64,000 bases of DNA from Stenotrophomonas maltophilia (GTDB lineage Bacteria; Pseudomonadota; Gammaproteobacteria; Xanthomonadales; Xanthomonadaceae): positions 1,205,501 to 1,269,500 of the forward strand of contig NZ_CP106759.1 of the NCBI RefSeq assembly GCF_025642255.1. Direction: 5' to 3'. The notes below the pieces were generated by a model. It did no database searches, was not told the origin of the DNA, and was given only the letters and a program-made list of their open reading frames with translations. Numbering within the stretch: the first letter of the stretch is position 1; the number at the start of each line of letters is the position of its first letter. The translations under genes were made by a program, and so were the position numbers. Below, in pieces: positions 16,958 to 26,083 of this stretch.

Positions 16958-17905
16958 TCAGTCGGCGACGTTGCGGGCCTCCGCGGTGCCGAGGATTTCC
17001 GGATGCTGCAATGGCTTGCGGCGGTTCAGCAGCGGATGCAGGAAGACCGCACCGACGATGATCGCCACGCCCAGGTAGAACCAGGGAGTGACTTCGTGCT
17101 GCTCGCGCAGCAGCAGTACCGCCAGCAGCACCGCATACACCGGTTCCAGGTTGGTCACCAGCTGCACGGTGTAGGCGCTGAGGTGGCGCAGCGCGACCAG
17201 GGCGAGGGCGAACGGCAGCAGGGTGCAGATACCCGCCAGTACCAGCAGCAGGATGCCGTCGTGCAGGTCCGGCACCACCCACAGCGGGCTGGCCAGGGCC
17301 GGCAGCAGGTAGGGCATCAGCGGCGCAAGCAGGGTCAGGGTCAGGGTGCCGGCCCCCAGTTCAAGCGCAGTCACCGTCAACGGATCGGCGTGGCTGACCA
17401 TGCGCTTGTTGAGCGAGCCGAACACCGCCACCAGCAGTGCAGACAGCGCGCCAACCAGAACCCCCAGCCGCATGCCATCCGGCACGCCCCCCACCACCAG
17501 CGCCACGCCCGGCAGAACTGCCAATCCGAAGGCCAGTTCGCGCAGCTGGAACGGACGCTTGGCCACCCACGGCTCGATGATCGAGGTGAACACCGGTGCC
17601 AGCGCGATGCAGGTCGCCGCCACCGAGGCATTGGCCAGTTTCACCGCACCATAGAACGTCAGCCAGTGCAGGGCGACCAGCGCACCGATGCCGGCGTATC
17701 CGGCCACCACCCGCAACGGCAGCGTGCGCAGGCCGCGCCACACCCGTGGCAGCAGTGCCAGCATCGCCGTCACCAGCAGCATGCGCCACCACACCAGCGG
17801 CAGCGCCGGCAAGGTGATCAGCTTGCCCAGGATGGCCGTGACGCCCCACAACAGGACACAGAAGTGGATCTGCCAAAGTGCTTTGCGGGTGTCGGGCGTG
17901 CTCAT
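16958..17905 (-). CDS. EamA (DMT) family transporter
   Basis: A 315-aa inner-membrane protein with about ten hydrophobic helices in two EamA repeats. Typical DMT features are present: LWGVTAILGKLITLPALPLVWWR in the first helices, LHWLTFYGAVKLANASVAATCIALAPVFTSIIEPWV in helices 3-4 and HLSAYTVQLVTNLEPVYAVLLAVLLLREQ in repeat 2. Such carriers export amino acids or other metabolites; the substrate is not predictable. ATG 17905 was preferred to 17923. The gene converges on the ATPase gene with only 9 bp between stops, so they share a terminator region or read through each other. Confidence 0.9.
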   Translation of the reverse strand: MSTPDTRKALWQIHFCVLLWGVTAILGKLITLPALPLVWWRMLLVTAMLALLPRVWRGLRTLPLRVVAGYAGIGALVALHWLTFYGAVKLANASVAATCIALAPVFTSIIEPWVAKRPFQLRELAFGLAVLPGVALVVGGVPDGMRLGVLVGALSALLVAVFGSLNKRMVSHADPLTVTALELGAGTLTLTLLAPLMPYLLPALASPLWVVPDLHDGILLLVLAGICTLLPFALALVALRHLSAYTVQLVTNLEPVYAVLLAVLLLREQHEVTPWFYLGVAIIVGAVFLHPLLNRRKPLQHPEILGTAEARNVAD

Positions 17906-17965
17906 CCGCCTATTGTGCGGCAAGGCGGTGACCGCTGGGCGTCGGCAGCTCGATCCTGGCCGCGT

Positions 17966-18793
17966 TTACCGCCCCTGAGACCCGAGCAGGTCGTCCAGCC
18001 GCCGCTGCAGGGCCATCGCCGCGGCCGGATTGCGTGCCTTGCCGGCACCGATGCAGAGCAGGTACACCTCTCGTGGCGTCGATGGGGCGGATCCGGCAAG
18101 GCATGGCAGGTCGTCGACCGGCTCGCCGACGGCCCAGCGCCGGGCGCGTTCGGCCCAGCGCTGCTGCGTGGCTGCAGGCAGCCCCTGCGGCAGACGGGCC
18201 TGGCTGCGCTTGATGCGCGCGTAGACGAAGCTGGCGGTGACGTCGCCGTGCAGCGGGGCTTCGTCGCTGTCTTCGATGACCAACGCCACCCCGTGCCTGC
18301 GCGCGGCAGTGACCAGGGATGCGCTGTACACCTGCGGATTGCGGATTTCAACAGCGTGCTGCAGCGCCACGCCATCGAGCTGCTTCGGCAGCTGGGCCAT
18401 CAGCGCGTCCAGTGCCCCAGCATCGGCAGGATGGCGGGGATCGAACTGCCACAGCAGCGGCCCGAGGCGGTCGCCCAGGGCGATCGCTGCCTGCAGGAAC
18501 GGCGCGGCGGCCTCGACGGTGCCGGACAGGTCGCGACGCTGCACCAGATAGCGGGGTGCCTTCAGGGAGAAGCGGAAGCCGGCAGGAGTCTGCGACGCCC
18601 ACTGCGCGCACTGGGCCGGGGTCGGGGTGCGATAGAAGGTGCCGTTGATCTCGATGCAGCGCAGGGCACGGCTGGCGTGCGCCAGTTCCTCCCGCTGCGG
18701 CAGGCCGGGCGGATAGAACATGCCGCCGCGCCATTCCGGGAACACCCAGCCGCCGATGCCGCAGCGGATGGGGGCGGGTGCCGGCGCGGTCAC
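17966..18793 (-). CDS. DUF72 domain protein (YecE family)
   Basis: A 275-aa protein of the TIM-barrel-like DUF72/YecE family: CGIGGWVFPEWRGGMFYP at the N terminus, EINGTFYRTPTPAQCAQWA, FRFSLKAPRYLVQRR, LLWQFDPR, VALQHAVEIRNPQVY and FVYARIKRS are family blocks. Function is unproven. I start it at GTG 18793, which overlaps the stop of the upstream VOC gene as GTGA and removes a 15-residue extension lacking homology. The 4-bp overlap implies translational coupling with the VOC protein. Product length is normal for the family. Confidence 0.9.
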   Translation of the reverse strand: MTAPAPAPIRCGIGGWVFPEWRGGMFYPPGLPQREELAHASRALRCIEINGTFYRTPTPAQCAQWASQTPAGFRFSLKAPRYLVQRRDLSGTVEAAAPFLQAAIALGDRLGPLLWQFDPRHPADAGALDALMAQLPKQLDGVALQHAVEIRNPQVYSASLVTAARRHGVALVIEDSDEAPLHGDVTASFVYARIKRSQARLPQGLPAATQQRWAERARRWAVGEPVDDLPCLAGSAPSTPREVYLLCIGAGKARNPAAAMALQRRLDDLLGSQGR

Positions 18794-19233
18794 TGGCGGT
18801 GGTCCGCGCGCCAGGGATCGTAGCTGCCGAACCACCACACGTAGCCTTCCGGATCGGCACAGGCGTAGCCACGGCCGCCATACGCCTGGTCGGCAATGTC
18901 GATCACGATGCGCGCGCCGGCCGCCTTGGCCCGCGCATAGTGCGCGTCGGCGTCGCTGACGATCACGCAGGCGCTCTGGGTCTGGCGGCCCCCTGTTTCG
19001 TCAGGCATCACCGCCAGCTTCGACCACGCGCTGTCGTTGCTGGTCGAACCCAGCATGATCATGCCGTGCCCGAACACCAGCTGCGCGTGGAACACCACGT
19101 CGCCATCGGCGTACACCGCCTGCGCCTGGAAGCCGAACGCGCGCTGCAGCCAGTCGATCGCCGCCAGCGCGTCGCGGTAGCGCAGGCATGGAATGATGGT
19201 GGATCCACTGCTTGATCGGCCGTTCTCGTCCAT
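18790..19233 (-). CDS. VOC/glyoxalase superfamily protein
   Basis: A 147-aa protein of the PhnB-like glyoxalase/bleomycin-resistance/dioxygenase fold, made of two beta-alpha-beta-beta-beta repeats: IIPCLRYRDALAAIDWLQRAFGF and CVIVSDADAHYARAKAAGARIV each open one repeat, and RGYACADPEGYVWWFGSYDPW closes the second. The enzymatic role is not predictable from sequence. A GGAGGGG ribosome site precedes the ATG at 19233. It is divergent from the serine hydrolase gene and couples to the DUF72 gene downstream. Confidence 0.9.
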   Translation of the reverse strand: MDENGRSSSGSTIIPCLRYRDALAAIDWLQRAFGFQAQAVYADGDVVFHAQLVFGHGMIMLGSTSNDSAWSKLAVMPDETGGRQTQSACVIVSDADAHYARAKAAGARIVIDIADQAYGGRGYACADPEGYVWWFGSYDPWRADHRQ

Positions 19234-19343
19234 GGCACCCCTCCTATGGCACAGGGCACGATGCGCCGGCGACCGTTACCATCCCGCGAAACCCCGGTGA
19301 TGGCCTGCACATGGCCGCGACCCCTGCTCGGAGATGGTTCTGG

Positions 19344-20903
19344 ATGAATACCTGGATTGGAGGAGCCGTGCTGCTGGCCTGCACGACCATGGCGAATGCT
19401 GCAACGCCCCCGCAGCTGCAGGATCTGGATGCGACCGTCGAGCGCGTGCGTGCGCAGTTCGACGTGCCGGGCATCGCCGTTGCCGTGGTCAAGGACGGCA
19501 AGGTGGTGCTGGAACGCGGCTGGGGCGTGCGTGAGCAGGGCAGGCCGGATCCTGTGCAGGCCGATACCCTGTTCGCGATCGCCTCCAATACCAAAGCGTT
19601 CACCGCCACCTCGCTGAACCTGCTGGCCGAGGACGGCAAGCTGAAGATGGACGACAGGGTGATTGACCACCTGCCGTCGTTCCGCATGTCCGATCCGTTC
19701 GTGACCGGGCAGATGACGATCCGTGACCTGCTCTCGCATCGCAGCGGCCTCAGCCTGGGCGCGGGCGACCTGCTGTTCTGGCCGGCCACCGCCTACAGCA
19801 ATGCCGAAGTGGTGGAGCGGCTGGGCAAGGTGCCGTTGAAAGGGGGATTCCGCGAGAGCTATGCCTACGACAACATCCTGTACGCCGTCGCCCAGCAGGT
19901 GATCGAGCACGTTTCCGGCATGAGCTACCAGCAGTTCCTGCAGACCCGCATCTTCGACAAGGTGGGCATGGCGGGCACGCGCTACAACGCCGACCACCTG
20001 CGGCCCGGCGACAAGGCGGCCGTCGGACACGCCAAGTACGATTTCAAGGATCTGCGCACCGTCGCACCGTTGACCTGGTCGAACAATGCCGGGGCCGGCG
20101 GCATCTATTCCAGCGCGCACGACATGGCGCGCTGGATGCAGGTGCAGCTGGCCGAGGGCGCGCTGGCCGATGGCAGCCCGCTGTTCACCGCGAAGAGCCA
20201 GCAGCAGATGTGGCGCATGATCACGCCGCAGTCGATTCCGGCGCCGAGCGTGCCGGAGCTGGCACCGGCGCGGCCGAACTTCGCCGGTTACGGCGAAGGC
20301 TGGAGCCTGAGCGATTACCGCGGGCAGAAGCTGGTCTGGCACACCGGTGGCTGGCCGGGCATGGTCTCGCGGCTGACGCTGGTGCCGGGCGAGAAGCTGG
20401 GGGTCGTGGTGCTGACCAACCAGGAAGTGGGCGCCGCGTTCAACGCGATCACGCTGAGCGTGCTCGATGCCTATCTGGGTGCGGAGAAGCACGACTGGGT
20501 GGACGCCTATGCCAAGGCCGTGGCCAAGGGCCAGGACAAGGCCGATGAGGCCTGGGCCAAGCACCAGGCAGCGCGTGTCAGGGGCAGCACTCCCTCGCTG
20601 CCGCTGGCCGGTTACACCGGCACCTTCCGCGACCGCTGGTATGGCGACATGCAGATCAGCACGGAAGGCAAGGGGCTGCGCCTGCGCTTCATGAAGACCG
20701 CGCAGCTGAGCGGCCGGCTGGAGCACTGGCAGCACGACACCTTCATCGTGCGCTGGGACGACCGTTCGCTCAATGCCGATGCCTTCGTGAACATCAGTCT
20801 CGACCCGGATGGCAAGGTGCGCGAGGTGCGCATGCAGCCGATCTCCGACCTGACCGATTTCAGCTTCGACTTCCAGGACCTGCTGTTCACCCCGGTCAAC
20901 TGA
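19344..20903 (+). CDS. Secreted serine hydrolase, beta-lactamase/penicillin-binding fold with DUF3471 tail
   Basis: A 519-aa exported hydrolase. The signal peptide ends near TMANA (about residue 19). The class C-like domain (about 25-370) has the nucleophile SxxK as SNTK (about 81-84), YxN as YDN (about 174) and the HTG box (HTGGWPG, about 333). The C-terminal part (about 425-515, beginning YTGTFRDRWYGD) matches the DUF3471 beta domain seen in peptidases of the Pab87 type. Substrates of such enzymes are peptides or esters; I see no basis for calling it a resistance beta-lactamase. ATG 19344 has GGAG upstream; ATG 19311 would lengthen the signal by 11 residues. Confidence 0.9.
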   Translation: MNTWIGGAVLLACTTMANAATPPQLQDLDATVERVRAQFDVPGIAVAVVKDGKVVLERGWGVREQGRPDPVQADTLFAIASNTKAFTATSLNLLAEDGKLKMDDRVIDHLPSFRMSDPFVTGQMTIRDLLSHRSGLSLGAGDLLFWPATAYSNAEVVERLGKVPLKGGFRESYAYDNILYAVAQQVIEHVSGMSYQQFLQTRIFDKVGMAGTRYNADHLRPGDKAAVGHAKYDFKDLRTVAPLTWSNNAGAGGIYSSAHDMARWMQVQLAEGALADGSPLFTAKSQQQMWRMITPQSIPAPSVPELAPARPNFAGYGEGWSLSDYRGQKLVWHTGGWPGMVSRLTLVPGEKLGVVVLTNQEVGAAFNAITLSVLDAYLGAEKHDWVDAYAKAVAKGQDKADEAWAKHQAARVRGSTPSLPLAGYTGTFRDRWYGDMQISTEGKGLRLRFMKTAQLSGRLEHWQHDTFIVRWDDRSLNADAFVNISLDPDGKVREVRMQPISDLTDFSFDFQDLLFTPVN

Positions 20904-20916
20904 CGCCGCATGATCG

Positions 20917-20957
20917 GTAGCGCCGGGCCATGCCCGGCGAACACGGGCCGGCGCTAC
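20917..20957. repeat. SMAG/REP inverted pair
   Basis: GTAG (20917-20920) heads an 8-bp stem (20921-20928 with 20932-20939, CAT loop). It is followed by CCGGCGCTAC (20948-20957), the exact reverse complement of the first ten bases of the element, so the unit is a full copy plus an inverted arm. It lies 13 bp after the serine hydrolase stop and may act as a terminator or RNA-stabilising hairpin. Confidence 0.7.
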
Positions 20958-21033
20958 CGGCACCGCGCATCGTCGGTTGGCGTACACATCCGGCATGGGA
21001 TACTCCGTCGGTTGCAAGAGGCGAGGGAATGCG

Positions 21034-22866
21034 ATGTTCCGTTGGTTTGAATCCCTGATTCCGGTGTTCCCGCCCGTGGACGGGCGCATGCCGCCGCGCA
21101 GGGTGCTGCCGTTCTACCTGCACTACCTCCGGCCGGTGTGGCCGGTGCTGTTGGCCACGCTGATCGCTGGCCTGCTGCTGGCGCTGGTGGAAGTGGCGAT
21201 GTTCGATTACCTGGGCCGCATCGTCGACATGGTCGCCGAGCAGCCCGGCGCCGGCTTTTTCACGCGTCACGCCAATGAGCTGGGCTGGATGCTGTTCATC
21301 ACCGTGATCGCGCGCCCGGTGCTGGTCGGCCTGCACAACCTGCTGGTCAACCAGGCCATCGTGCCGGGCCTGAGCAATCGTTCGCGCTGGTTGATGCACA
21401 ACTACGTGGTACGGCAGAGCCTGAGCTTCTTCCAGAACGACTTCGCAGGCAGCGTCGCCAACCGGGTGATGCAGACCGGCACGTCGCTGCGCGAATCGGC
21501 CGTGCAGATGGTCGACTCGCTCTGGTACATCGTGGTCTATACCGGCACCGCGCTGTATCTGTTCGCACAGGCCGACTGGCGATTGATGATGCCGTTGCTG
21601 CTGTGGCTGATCGCCTATGCGGTGATCATGGTCTACTTCGTGCCGCGCGCGAAGGAGCGGGCATGGATCGCCTCGGAAGCACGCTCCAAGGCGATGGGTC
21701 GCATCGTCGATGGCTACACCAACATTCCTACGCTGAAGCTGTTCGCCCATGGCGGCCGCGAGCAGGCCTACGTGGCCGAGTCGATCCAGGAGCTGGCGGT
21801 CAAGCACCGCGCGCAGACCCGGGTGACGACCGGCATGGACCTGGCCATCGCCATCGTCAACGGCTTCCTGATCGCCGGGACCTGTGGCCTGGCACTGTGG
21901 CTGTGGAACGGTGGCCACATCACCGTCGGCGCGATCACCTTGGCGACGGGCCTGGTCATCCGCATCCACAACATGTCGGGCTGGATCATGTGGACCATCA
22001 ACGGCATCTTCGAGGACATCGGTACGGTGCAGGACGGCATCACCACCATCGCCCAGCCGCTGACCGTGCAGGACCGTGAGGACGCCGTGCCGCTGCAGGT
22101 CACCCAGGGCGGCGTGCACTTCCAGGATGTCCATTTCCACTACGGCAAGAAGGGCGGCGTGATCGCCGGCCTTGACCTGGTGGTGAAGCCGGGCGAGAAG
22201 ATCGGCCTGGTCGGGCCCTCCGGTGCCGGCAAGTCGACCCTGGTCAATGTGCTGCTGCGGCTGTATGACCTGGAAAGCGGCCGCATCCTGATCGACGGCC
22301 AGGACATCGCGCATGTCACACAGGAGAGCCTGCGCCAACAGATCGGCGTGGTGACCCAGGACACCTCGCTGCTGCACCGCTCGATCCGCGACAACCTGCT
22401 GTACGGGCGCCCGGATGCCACCGATGATCAGTTGCGTGCTGCGGTCGCCAAGGCGCGTGCGGAAGCGTTCATCGACACGCTGGTGGACGGGCAGGGGCGC
22501 CGTGGCTACGACGCACATGTCGGCGAGCGTGGGGTGAAGCTGTCCGGCGGCCAGCGCCAGCGAATCGCCATTGCCCGCGTGCTGCTGAAGGACGCGCCGA
22601 TCCTGGTGCTGGACGAGGCGACGTCGGCGCTGGATTCCGAAGTGGAAGCCGCGATCCAGGACAGCCTGGACGAATTGATGGGAGGCAAGACGGTGATCGC
22701 GATCGCGCATCGGCTGTCGACCATCGCGCGCATGGACCGTCTGGTGGTCATGGACCAGGGCCGGATCGTGGAAACCGGCAGCCATGCCGAGCTGATCGCG
22801 GCCGGTGGCTTGTATGCGCGGCTGTGGGCACGGCAGACCGGCGGGTTCGTGGCGGCCGACCAGTAG
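21034..22866 (+). CDS. ABC exporter half-transporter (permease fused to ATPase)
   Basis: A 610-aa exporter half. Six transmembrane helices lie within about 35-320 and the nucleotide-binding domain within about 350-605, with Walker A GPSGAGKST (about 395), the Q-loop at VVTQDTSLL, signature LSGGQRQR (about 506), Walker B ILVLDEATSALD (about 527) and the switch His in IAIAHRLS. It would function as a homodimer exporting lipid-like or drug substrates; the cargo is unknown. ATG 21034 is preceded by GAGGGA at good spacing; the ATG at 20977 lies inside the repeat-rich leader. A hairpin follows the stop. Confidence 0.92.
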   Translation: MFRWFESLIPVFPPVDGRMPPRRVLPFYLHYLRPVWPVLLATLIAGLLLALVEVAMFDYLGRIVDMVAEQPGAGFFTRHANELGWMLFITVIARPVLVGLHNLLVNQAIVPGLSNRSRWLMHNYVVRQSLSFFQNDFAGSVANRVMQTGTSLRESAVQMVDSLWYIVVYTGTALYLFAQADWRLMMPLLLWLIAYAVIMVYFVPRAKERAWIASEARSKAMGRIVDGYTNIPTLKLFAHGGREQAYVAESIQELAVKHRAQTRVTTGMDLAIAIVNGFLIAGTCGLALWLWNGGHITVGAITLATGLVIRIHNMSGWIMWTINGIFEDIGTVQDGITTIAQPLTVQDREDAVPLQVTQGGVHFQDVHFHYGKKGGVIAGLDLVVKPGEKIGLVGPSGAGKSTLVNVLLRLYDLESGRILIDGQDIAHVTQESLRQQIGVVTQDTSLLHRSIRDNLLYGRPDATDDQLRAAVAKARAEAFIDTLVDGQGRRGYDAHVGERGVKLSGGQRQRIAIARVLLKDAPILVLDEATSALDSEVEAAIQDSLDELMGGKTVIAIAHRLSTIARMDRLVVMDQGRIVETGSHAELIAAGGLYARLWARQTGGFVAADQ

Positions 22867-22912
22867 CCGTTTCGGCTGCGGCCGTTCCGCGCAGGGCGTG
22901 GATGCGGCGCAA

Positions 22913-22942
22913 AGAAGAACGGCCCGGTTGCCCGGGCCGTTC
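22913..22942 (-). terminator. Rho-independent terminator between convergent genes
   Basis: An 11-bp perfect stem (22917-22927 with 22932-22942, core ACGGCCCGG) with a 4-nt loop. On the minus strand it is followed by TTCTTTG, so it best serves the DUF885 gene, whose stop is 25 bp upstream on that strand; it may also stop the ABC exporter transcript. Confidence 0.75.
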
Positions 22943-22966
22943 ATCATCCACATCCAGCGCAGCCGC

Positions 22967-24775
22967 TTACTCGATCGGCTGATCCAGCATAAGCTGGCGG
23001 GCGAAGCGCACCGGCGGTGCGCCGTAGGACAGCATCTGGTCGTGGTAGGCCTTCAGGTTGAACTTGTCGCCCAGCTTGTCCTGCATCGCCTTGCGGGTGT
23101 CGAAGTGCTCCTGCGCGCCCACGAAGTAGGTCGGCAGCTGCGCCGAGGTCAGCTGCGCGCGCACCCACTTGCCGGCCGCTTCGCTCTCCTGCTGGAACGC
23201 GTCGTGGGTCATCAGGTGCATCGCCTTCTCGCGATCCCAGTTGTCCACGTGCACGCCCTGGTCGAGGATGGCGTTGGAGATCGTGCGCAGGTAGAACTTC
23301 AGCTGCACCAGGTGGAACAGCGGATCGTTGTCGAGGTAACCCTGCTCCTGCATCATGCGCTCGGTGTAGACCGCCCAGCCTTCGGCGAACAGGCCCGACC
23401 GCAGTACTGCGCGCAGGGTGGAGGGGAACTTGGCCGAATGCCAGCCTTCCAGGTAATGGCCCGGCGTGCCCTCATGGATGCTCAGCAGGTGGATCATGCG
23501 CGAGTTGTACTCACGCAGGAAGGAATCGACCTGCTTGTCGTTCCAGTCGTCGGGAATCGGCGACACCGCGTAGAAGGTCTTCAGGTTCTTGTCCAGCGGG
23601 CCCGGCGAATCGCAGTAGGCCACGGCCACGCCACGCTGGAATTCCGGCATCAGGATGATGTCCACCGGCGCATCCGGCAGCGTCATCAGGTCGTGCTCGC
23701 GCACGAACGCGGTGGACTGGTCCAGCGCGGCCTTGGCGTCGTCGACCACCTTGTCACGTGCCGGCTTGTCGGCGTAGGCCAGTTCCAGCGCGGCCTCGAT
23801 GGCCTTCTGCTGCTGCTCGTCGGTCGGCTGCGCCGGCATCTCCGGCGCGCCCGGCTTGTCCTTCAGCACCGTCTGCGCGATGCCGTACATGTCTTCGCGC
23901 ACGCGCTTGAGCTCGGCACGCGCGCGCTCACCGATCTCCTGCCGCGACAGCGAAGAACTGAGGGCGAACTTGAGCTTCTGGTCGTACTTCTCCGCACCGA
24001 TGCGGAAATCACCCTTCGCGTTCGGCACGAGGGTCTTGTCCAGCCAGGTCTGCTGCTCGTCCACGGCCTTCTTCAGGCCATCGATGGCGGCCTGCAGGCG
24101 CTGCTGGTCGGCCTGCGGCAGTTCGCCGATATGCGGGGTGATGAAGGTATCGACGATGCTGAGAATGCCCTTGTTCTGCTTGGCCACCGTCTCGGCATGG
24201 ATCTTCGGCACACGCGCCGGATCGAGGTTCTCGCGGGCCTGGGCGAAGATCGCCGGCAGCTTTTCCATGCGCGCGGTGGCCGACTTCAGCCGTTCCGGCA
24301 GCGGCGCGAACTCGCGTGCCATCAGGCCGTAGATCGCGCTGCCGGCGATGCCGTTGTACAGCTGCGGATCCCACTTGCCGGACTGCAGCACTTCGGCGTT
24401 CCAGATTTCCGACTGCAGCTGGTTGCGCAGGATGGCGGCATCGACCTGGTTCTCCCGGCCCAGCTTGGCCACGTCGATCCTGTCCAGCTCGCCCAGCAAT
24501 GCCTTGTAGGCGGCGACAGTCTTCTGCTGGCCGGCCGCACTCAGGTCGTCGATCTCGCTGTCGTAGCGGTGGTCGCCGATCTGGGTGGCGCTGACCGGGG
24601 ACAACTGCATCCAGGTGTCCAGGGCGCGCTTGGACAGTTCGGCAAAGGCCGCATCGGCTGCCGCGTCACCGGCCTGCTGGCTGGCGGCGGAGGTGGAACC
24701 GGCGGTCGGGGCGTCGGCCTGCTGGCAGCCGGCGAGGGCGGCGACCAGGGCGAGGGCAAGAAGATGCGGGCGCAT
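22967..24775 (-). CDS. DUF885 lipoprotein, M1/M3-like metallopeptidase-type fold
   Basis: A 602-aa lipoprotein: MRPHLLALALVAALAGC has the acylated Cys at residue 17. The DUF885 domain fills the remainder, with the conserved HEGTPGHYLE metal-binding box (about residue 438), a distal Glu in RSGLFAEGWAVYTERMM and a late His-rich segment GVHVDNWDREKAMHLMTHDAF. These resemble zinc peptidases, but few DUF885 proteins have a tested activity. It likely hydrolyses peptides in the periplasm. ATG 24775 is preferred, two codons inside the longest frame. Divergent from the GFA gene. Confidence 0.9.
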   Translation of the reverse strand: MRPHLLALALVAALAGCQQADAPTAGSTSAASQQAGDAAADAAFAELSKRALDTWMQLSPVSATQIGDHRYDSEIDDLSAAGQQKTVAAYKALLGELDRIDVAKLGRENQVDAAILRNQLQSEIWNAEVLQSGKWDPQLYNGIAGSAIYGLMAREFAPLPERLKSATARMEKLPAIFAQARENLDPARVPKIHAETVAKQNKGILSIVDTFITPHIGELPQADQQRLQAAIDGLKKAVDEQQTWLDKTLVPNAKGDFRIGAEKYDQKLKFALSSSLSRQEIGERARAELKRVREDMYGIAQTVLKDKPGAPEMPAQPTDEQQQKAIEAALELAYADKPARDKVVDDAKAALDQSTAFVREHDLMTLPDAPVDIILMPEFQRGVAVAYCDSPGPLDKNLKTFYAVSPIPDDWNDKQVDSFLREYNSRMIHLLSIHEGTPGHYLEGWHSAKFPSTLRAVLRSGLFAEGWAVYTERMMQEQGYLDNDPLFHLVQLKFYLRTISNAILDQGVHVDNWDREKAMHLMTHDAFQQESEAAGKWVRAQLTSAQLPTYFVGAQEHFDTRKAMQDKLGDKFNLKAYHDQMLSYGAPPVRFARQLMLDQPIE

Positions 24776-24887
24776 CGGCATTCCTGTACGGGGTCAAACC
24801 CCGAGCATAGGCCGCCAGGGCTGCTTTGTCCCCGTGCCATAGGATTACCATTGGCACCTACACGGACCCGCCAGCGGAGAAAAGGAC

Positions 24888-25244
24888 ATGGAATACCAGG
24901 GAAGCTGCCATTGCGGCAGGATCGCATTCACGGTGCAGGCCGAGGCCCCGATCAGCGACGTCATCGACTGCAACTGCTCGATGTGCCGCCGCCGCGGCAG
25001 CCTGCTGTGGTTTGCGCCGCGCGAGGCATTCCAGCTGCAGACCGATCCAGCCGATGTGGCCACCTACCAGTTCAACAGGCACCACATCGATCACCACCAT
25101 TGCCGCGAGTGCGGCACTGCACCGTACAGCGAGGCCGTGGATCCGCGCAGCGGTGCGGCCATGGTGGCGGTCAACGTACGCTGCCTGCCGCAGGTCGACC
25201 TGGCCGGCCTGTCGGTGACCTCCTACGACGGAGCCGCAGCGTGA
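24888..25244 (+). CDS. GFA/CENP-V family zinc protein
   Basis: A 118-aa protein of the glutathione-dependent formaldehyde-activating enzyme family, which adopts a zinc-bearing Mss4-like fold. Zinc ligands are visible as CHCG (about 7-10), DCNCSMC (about 27-33) and CRECGTAPY (about 74-82). Family members rarely have a proven formaldehyde role, so I keep the family name only. Its TGA overlaps the GTG of the DUF4349 gene, so the pair is probably translated in a coupled fashion. Confidence 0.93.
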   Translation: MEYQGSCHCGRIAFTVQAEAPISDVIDCNCSMCRRRGSLLWFAPREAFQLQTDPADVATYQFNRHHIDHHHCRECGTAPYSEAVDPRSGAAMVAVNVRCLPQVDLAGLSVTSYDGAAA

Positions 25245-26050
25245 CGGTCCGGTATGGATGGGTGGGCGCATTGACCGTGCCCGCACTCGTGCTGGCCCTG
25301 GCGGCCTGCGCGAAGGTGGAGCACGCGGCCGGTGGCGGTGGTGCCGCAGCCGAAGCCGAAGCCGAAGCCGTAGCGTCGCCCGAAGGCGCCTTCCTGGCCT
25401 ATGAACACGACGTGCAGGTGCAGCTGGACGCGGAAACGATCGCGCCGCGCATCCAGCAGGTCGCGCAGGCCTGCCAGAGTGCGAAGTTCGGTGACTGTGC
25501 GGTGCTGCAGGTGGACCAGCGCAGTGGCGATTCACCCAGCGGCGAGGTCCGGGTGCGCATCGCGCCGAAGGGCGTGGAGCCCCTGATCGGCCTGGCGGGC
25601 GAGGGCGGCTCACTGCAGTCGCGCACCACCCGCGCCGAGGATCTTGCACAGCAGGTGGCCGATACCGCGTTGACCAAGGCACGGTTGGAGAAGGAACACG
25701 CACGCCTGCTCGCCTACCAGGACCGTGGCGGTCTGAAGATCGAGGATCTGCTGGCGATCAGCACGCGCCTGTCGGAGATCGAGGCGGGGGTGGAGCAGGC
25801 CAGCAAGGACGCCGCGCAGCAGCGTCGCCGCATCGATACGCAGCTGCTGACGCTGCACTTCGGTACCACCTCCGGCGAGCGCGGCCGCAGCGAGATCGGC
25901 GATGCGCTGAGCGAGTCTGGCAGCATCCTCAGTACCAGTATCGCCTTCCTGATCCGTGCGGCGGCTGCATTGCTGCCGGTCGCGGTACTGGCATTGATCG
26001 CAGGATGGGGCGTGAGGGCGGGGTTGCGTCGCCGCCGTCGGACGCCGTAA
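25241..26050 (+). CDS. DUF4349 lipoprotein with coiled coil and C-terminal membrane helix
   Basis: A 269-aa protein starting at GTG 25241, which overlaps the GFA stop as GTGA. The signal VTVRYGWVGALTVPALVLALAAC has its lipobox Cys at about 20. A Gly/Ala/Glu stretch (about 24-46) leads to the DUF4349 region. A long helix with coiled-coil periodicity (about 130-205, ALTKARLEKEHARLLAYQ ... RLSEIEAGVEQASKDAAQQR) follows, and a hydrophobic helix (about 230-258) ends in RRRRRTP-like basic residues. It is thus anchored to the membrane at both ends. Function of DUF4349 is unknown. Confidence 0.85.
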   Translation: MTVRYGWVGALTVPALVLALAACAKVEHAAGGGGAAAEAEAEAVASPEGAFLAYEHDVQVQLDAETIAPRIQQVAQACQSAKFGDCAVLQVDQRSGDSPSGEVRVRIAPKGVEPLIGLAGEGGSLQSRTTRAEDLAQQVADTALTKARLEKEHARLLAYQDRGGLKIEDLLAISTRLSEIEAGVEQASKDAAQQRRRIDTQLLTLHFGTTSGERGRSEIGDALSESGSILSTSIAFLIRAAAALLPVAVLALIAGWGVRAGLRRRRRTP

Positions 26051-26060
26051 CGCGCGGGTT

Positions 26061-26079
26061 CGCCGGGCCACGCCCGGCG
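26061..26079. repeat. REP-like palindrome without GTAG tag
   Basis: An 8-bp stem (CGCCGGGC 26061-26068 with GCCCGGCG 26072-26079) matches the SMAG stem, but the base tag is GGTT instead of GTAG. It separates the convergent DUF4349 and small acidic protein genes and could serve as their terminator. Confidence 0.6.
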
Positions 26080-26083
26080 ATGC

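Noticed and set aside
19344..20903. Reading the serine hydrolase as an antibiotic-resistance beta-lactamase
   Set aside because: The SxxK/YxN/HTG set is shared by many esterases and peptidases, and the DUF3471 tail fits those better.
20896..22953. A 685-codon frame antisense to the ABC exporter
   Set aside because: Shadow of a well-supported transporter with all nucleotide-binding motifs.
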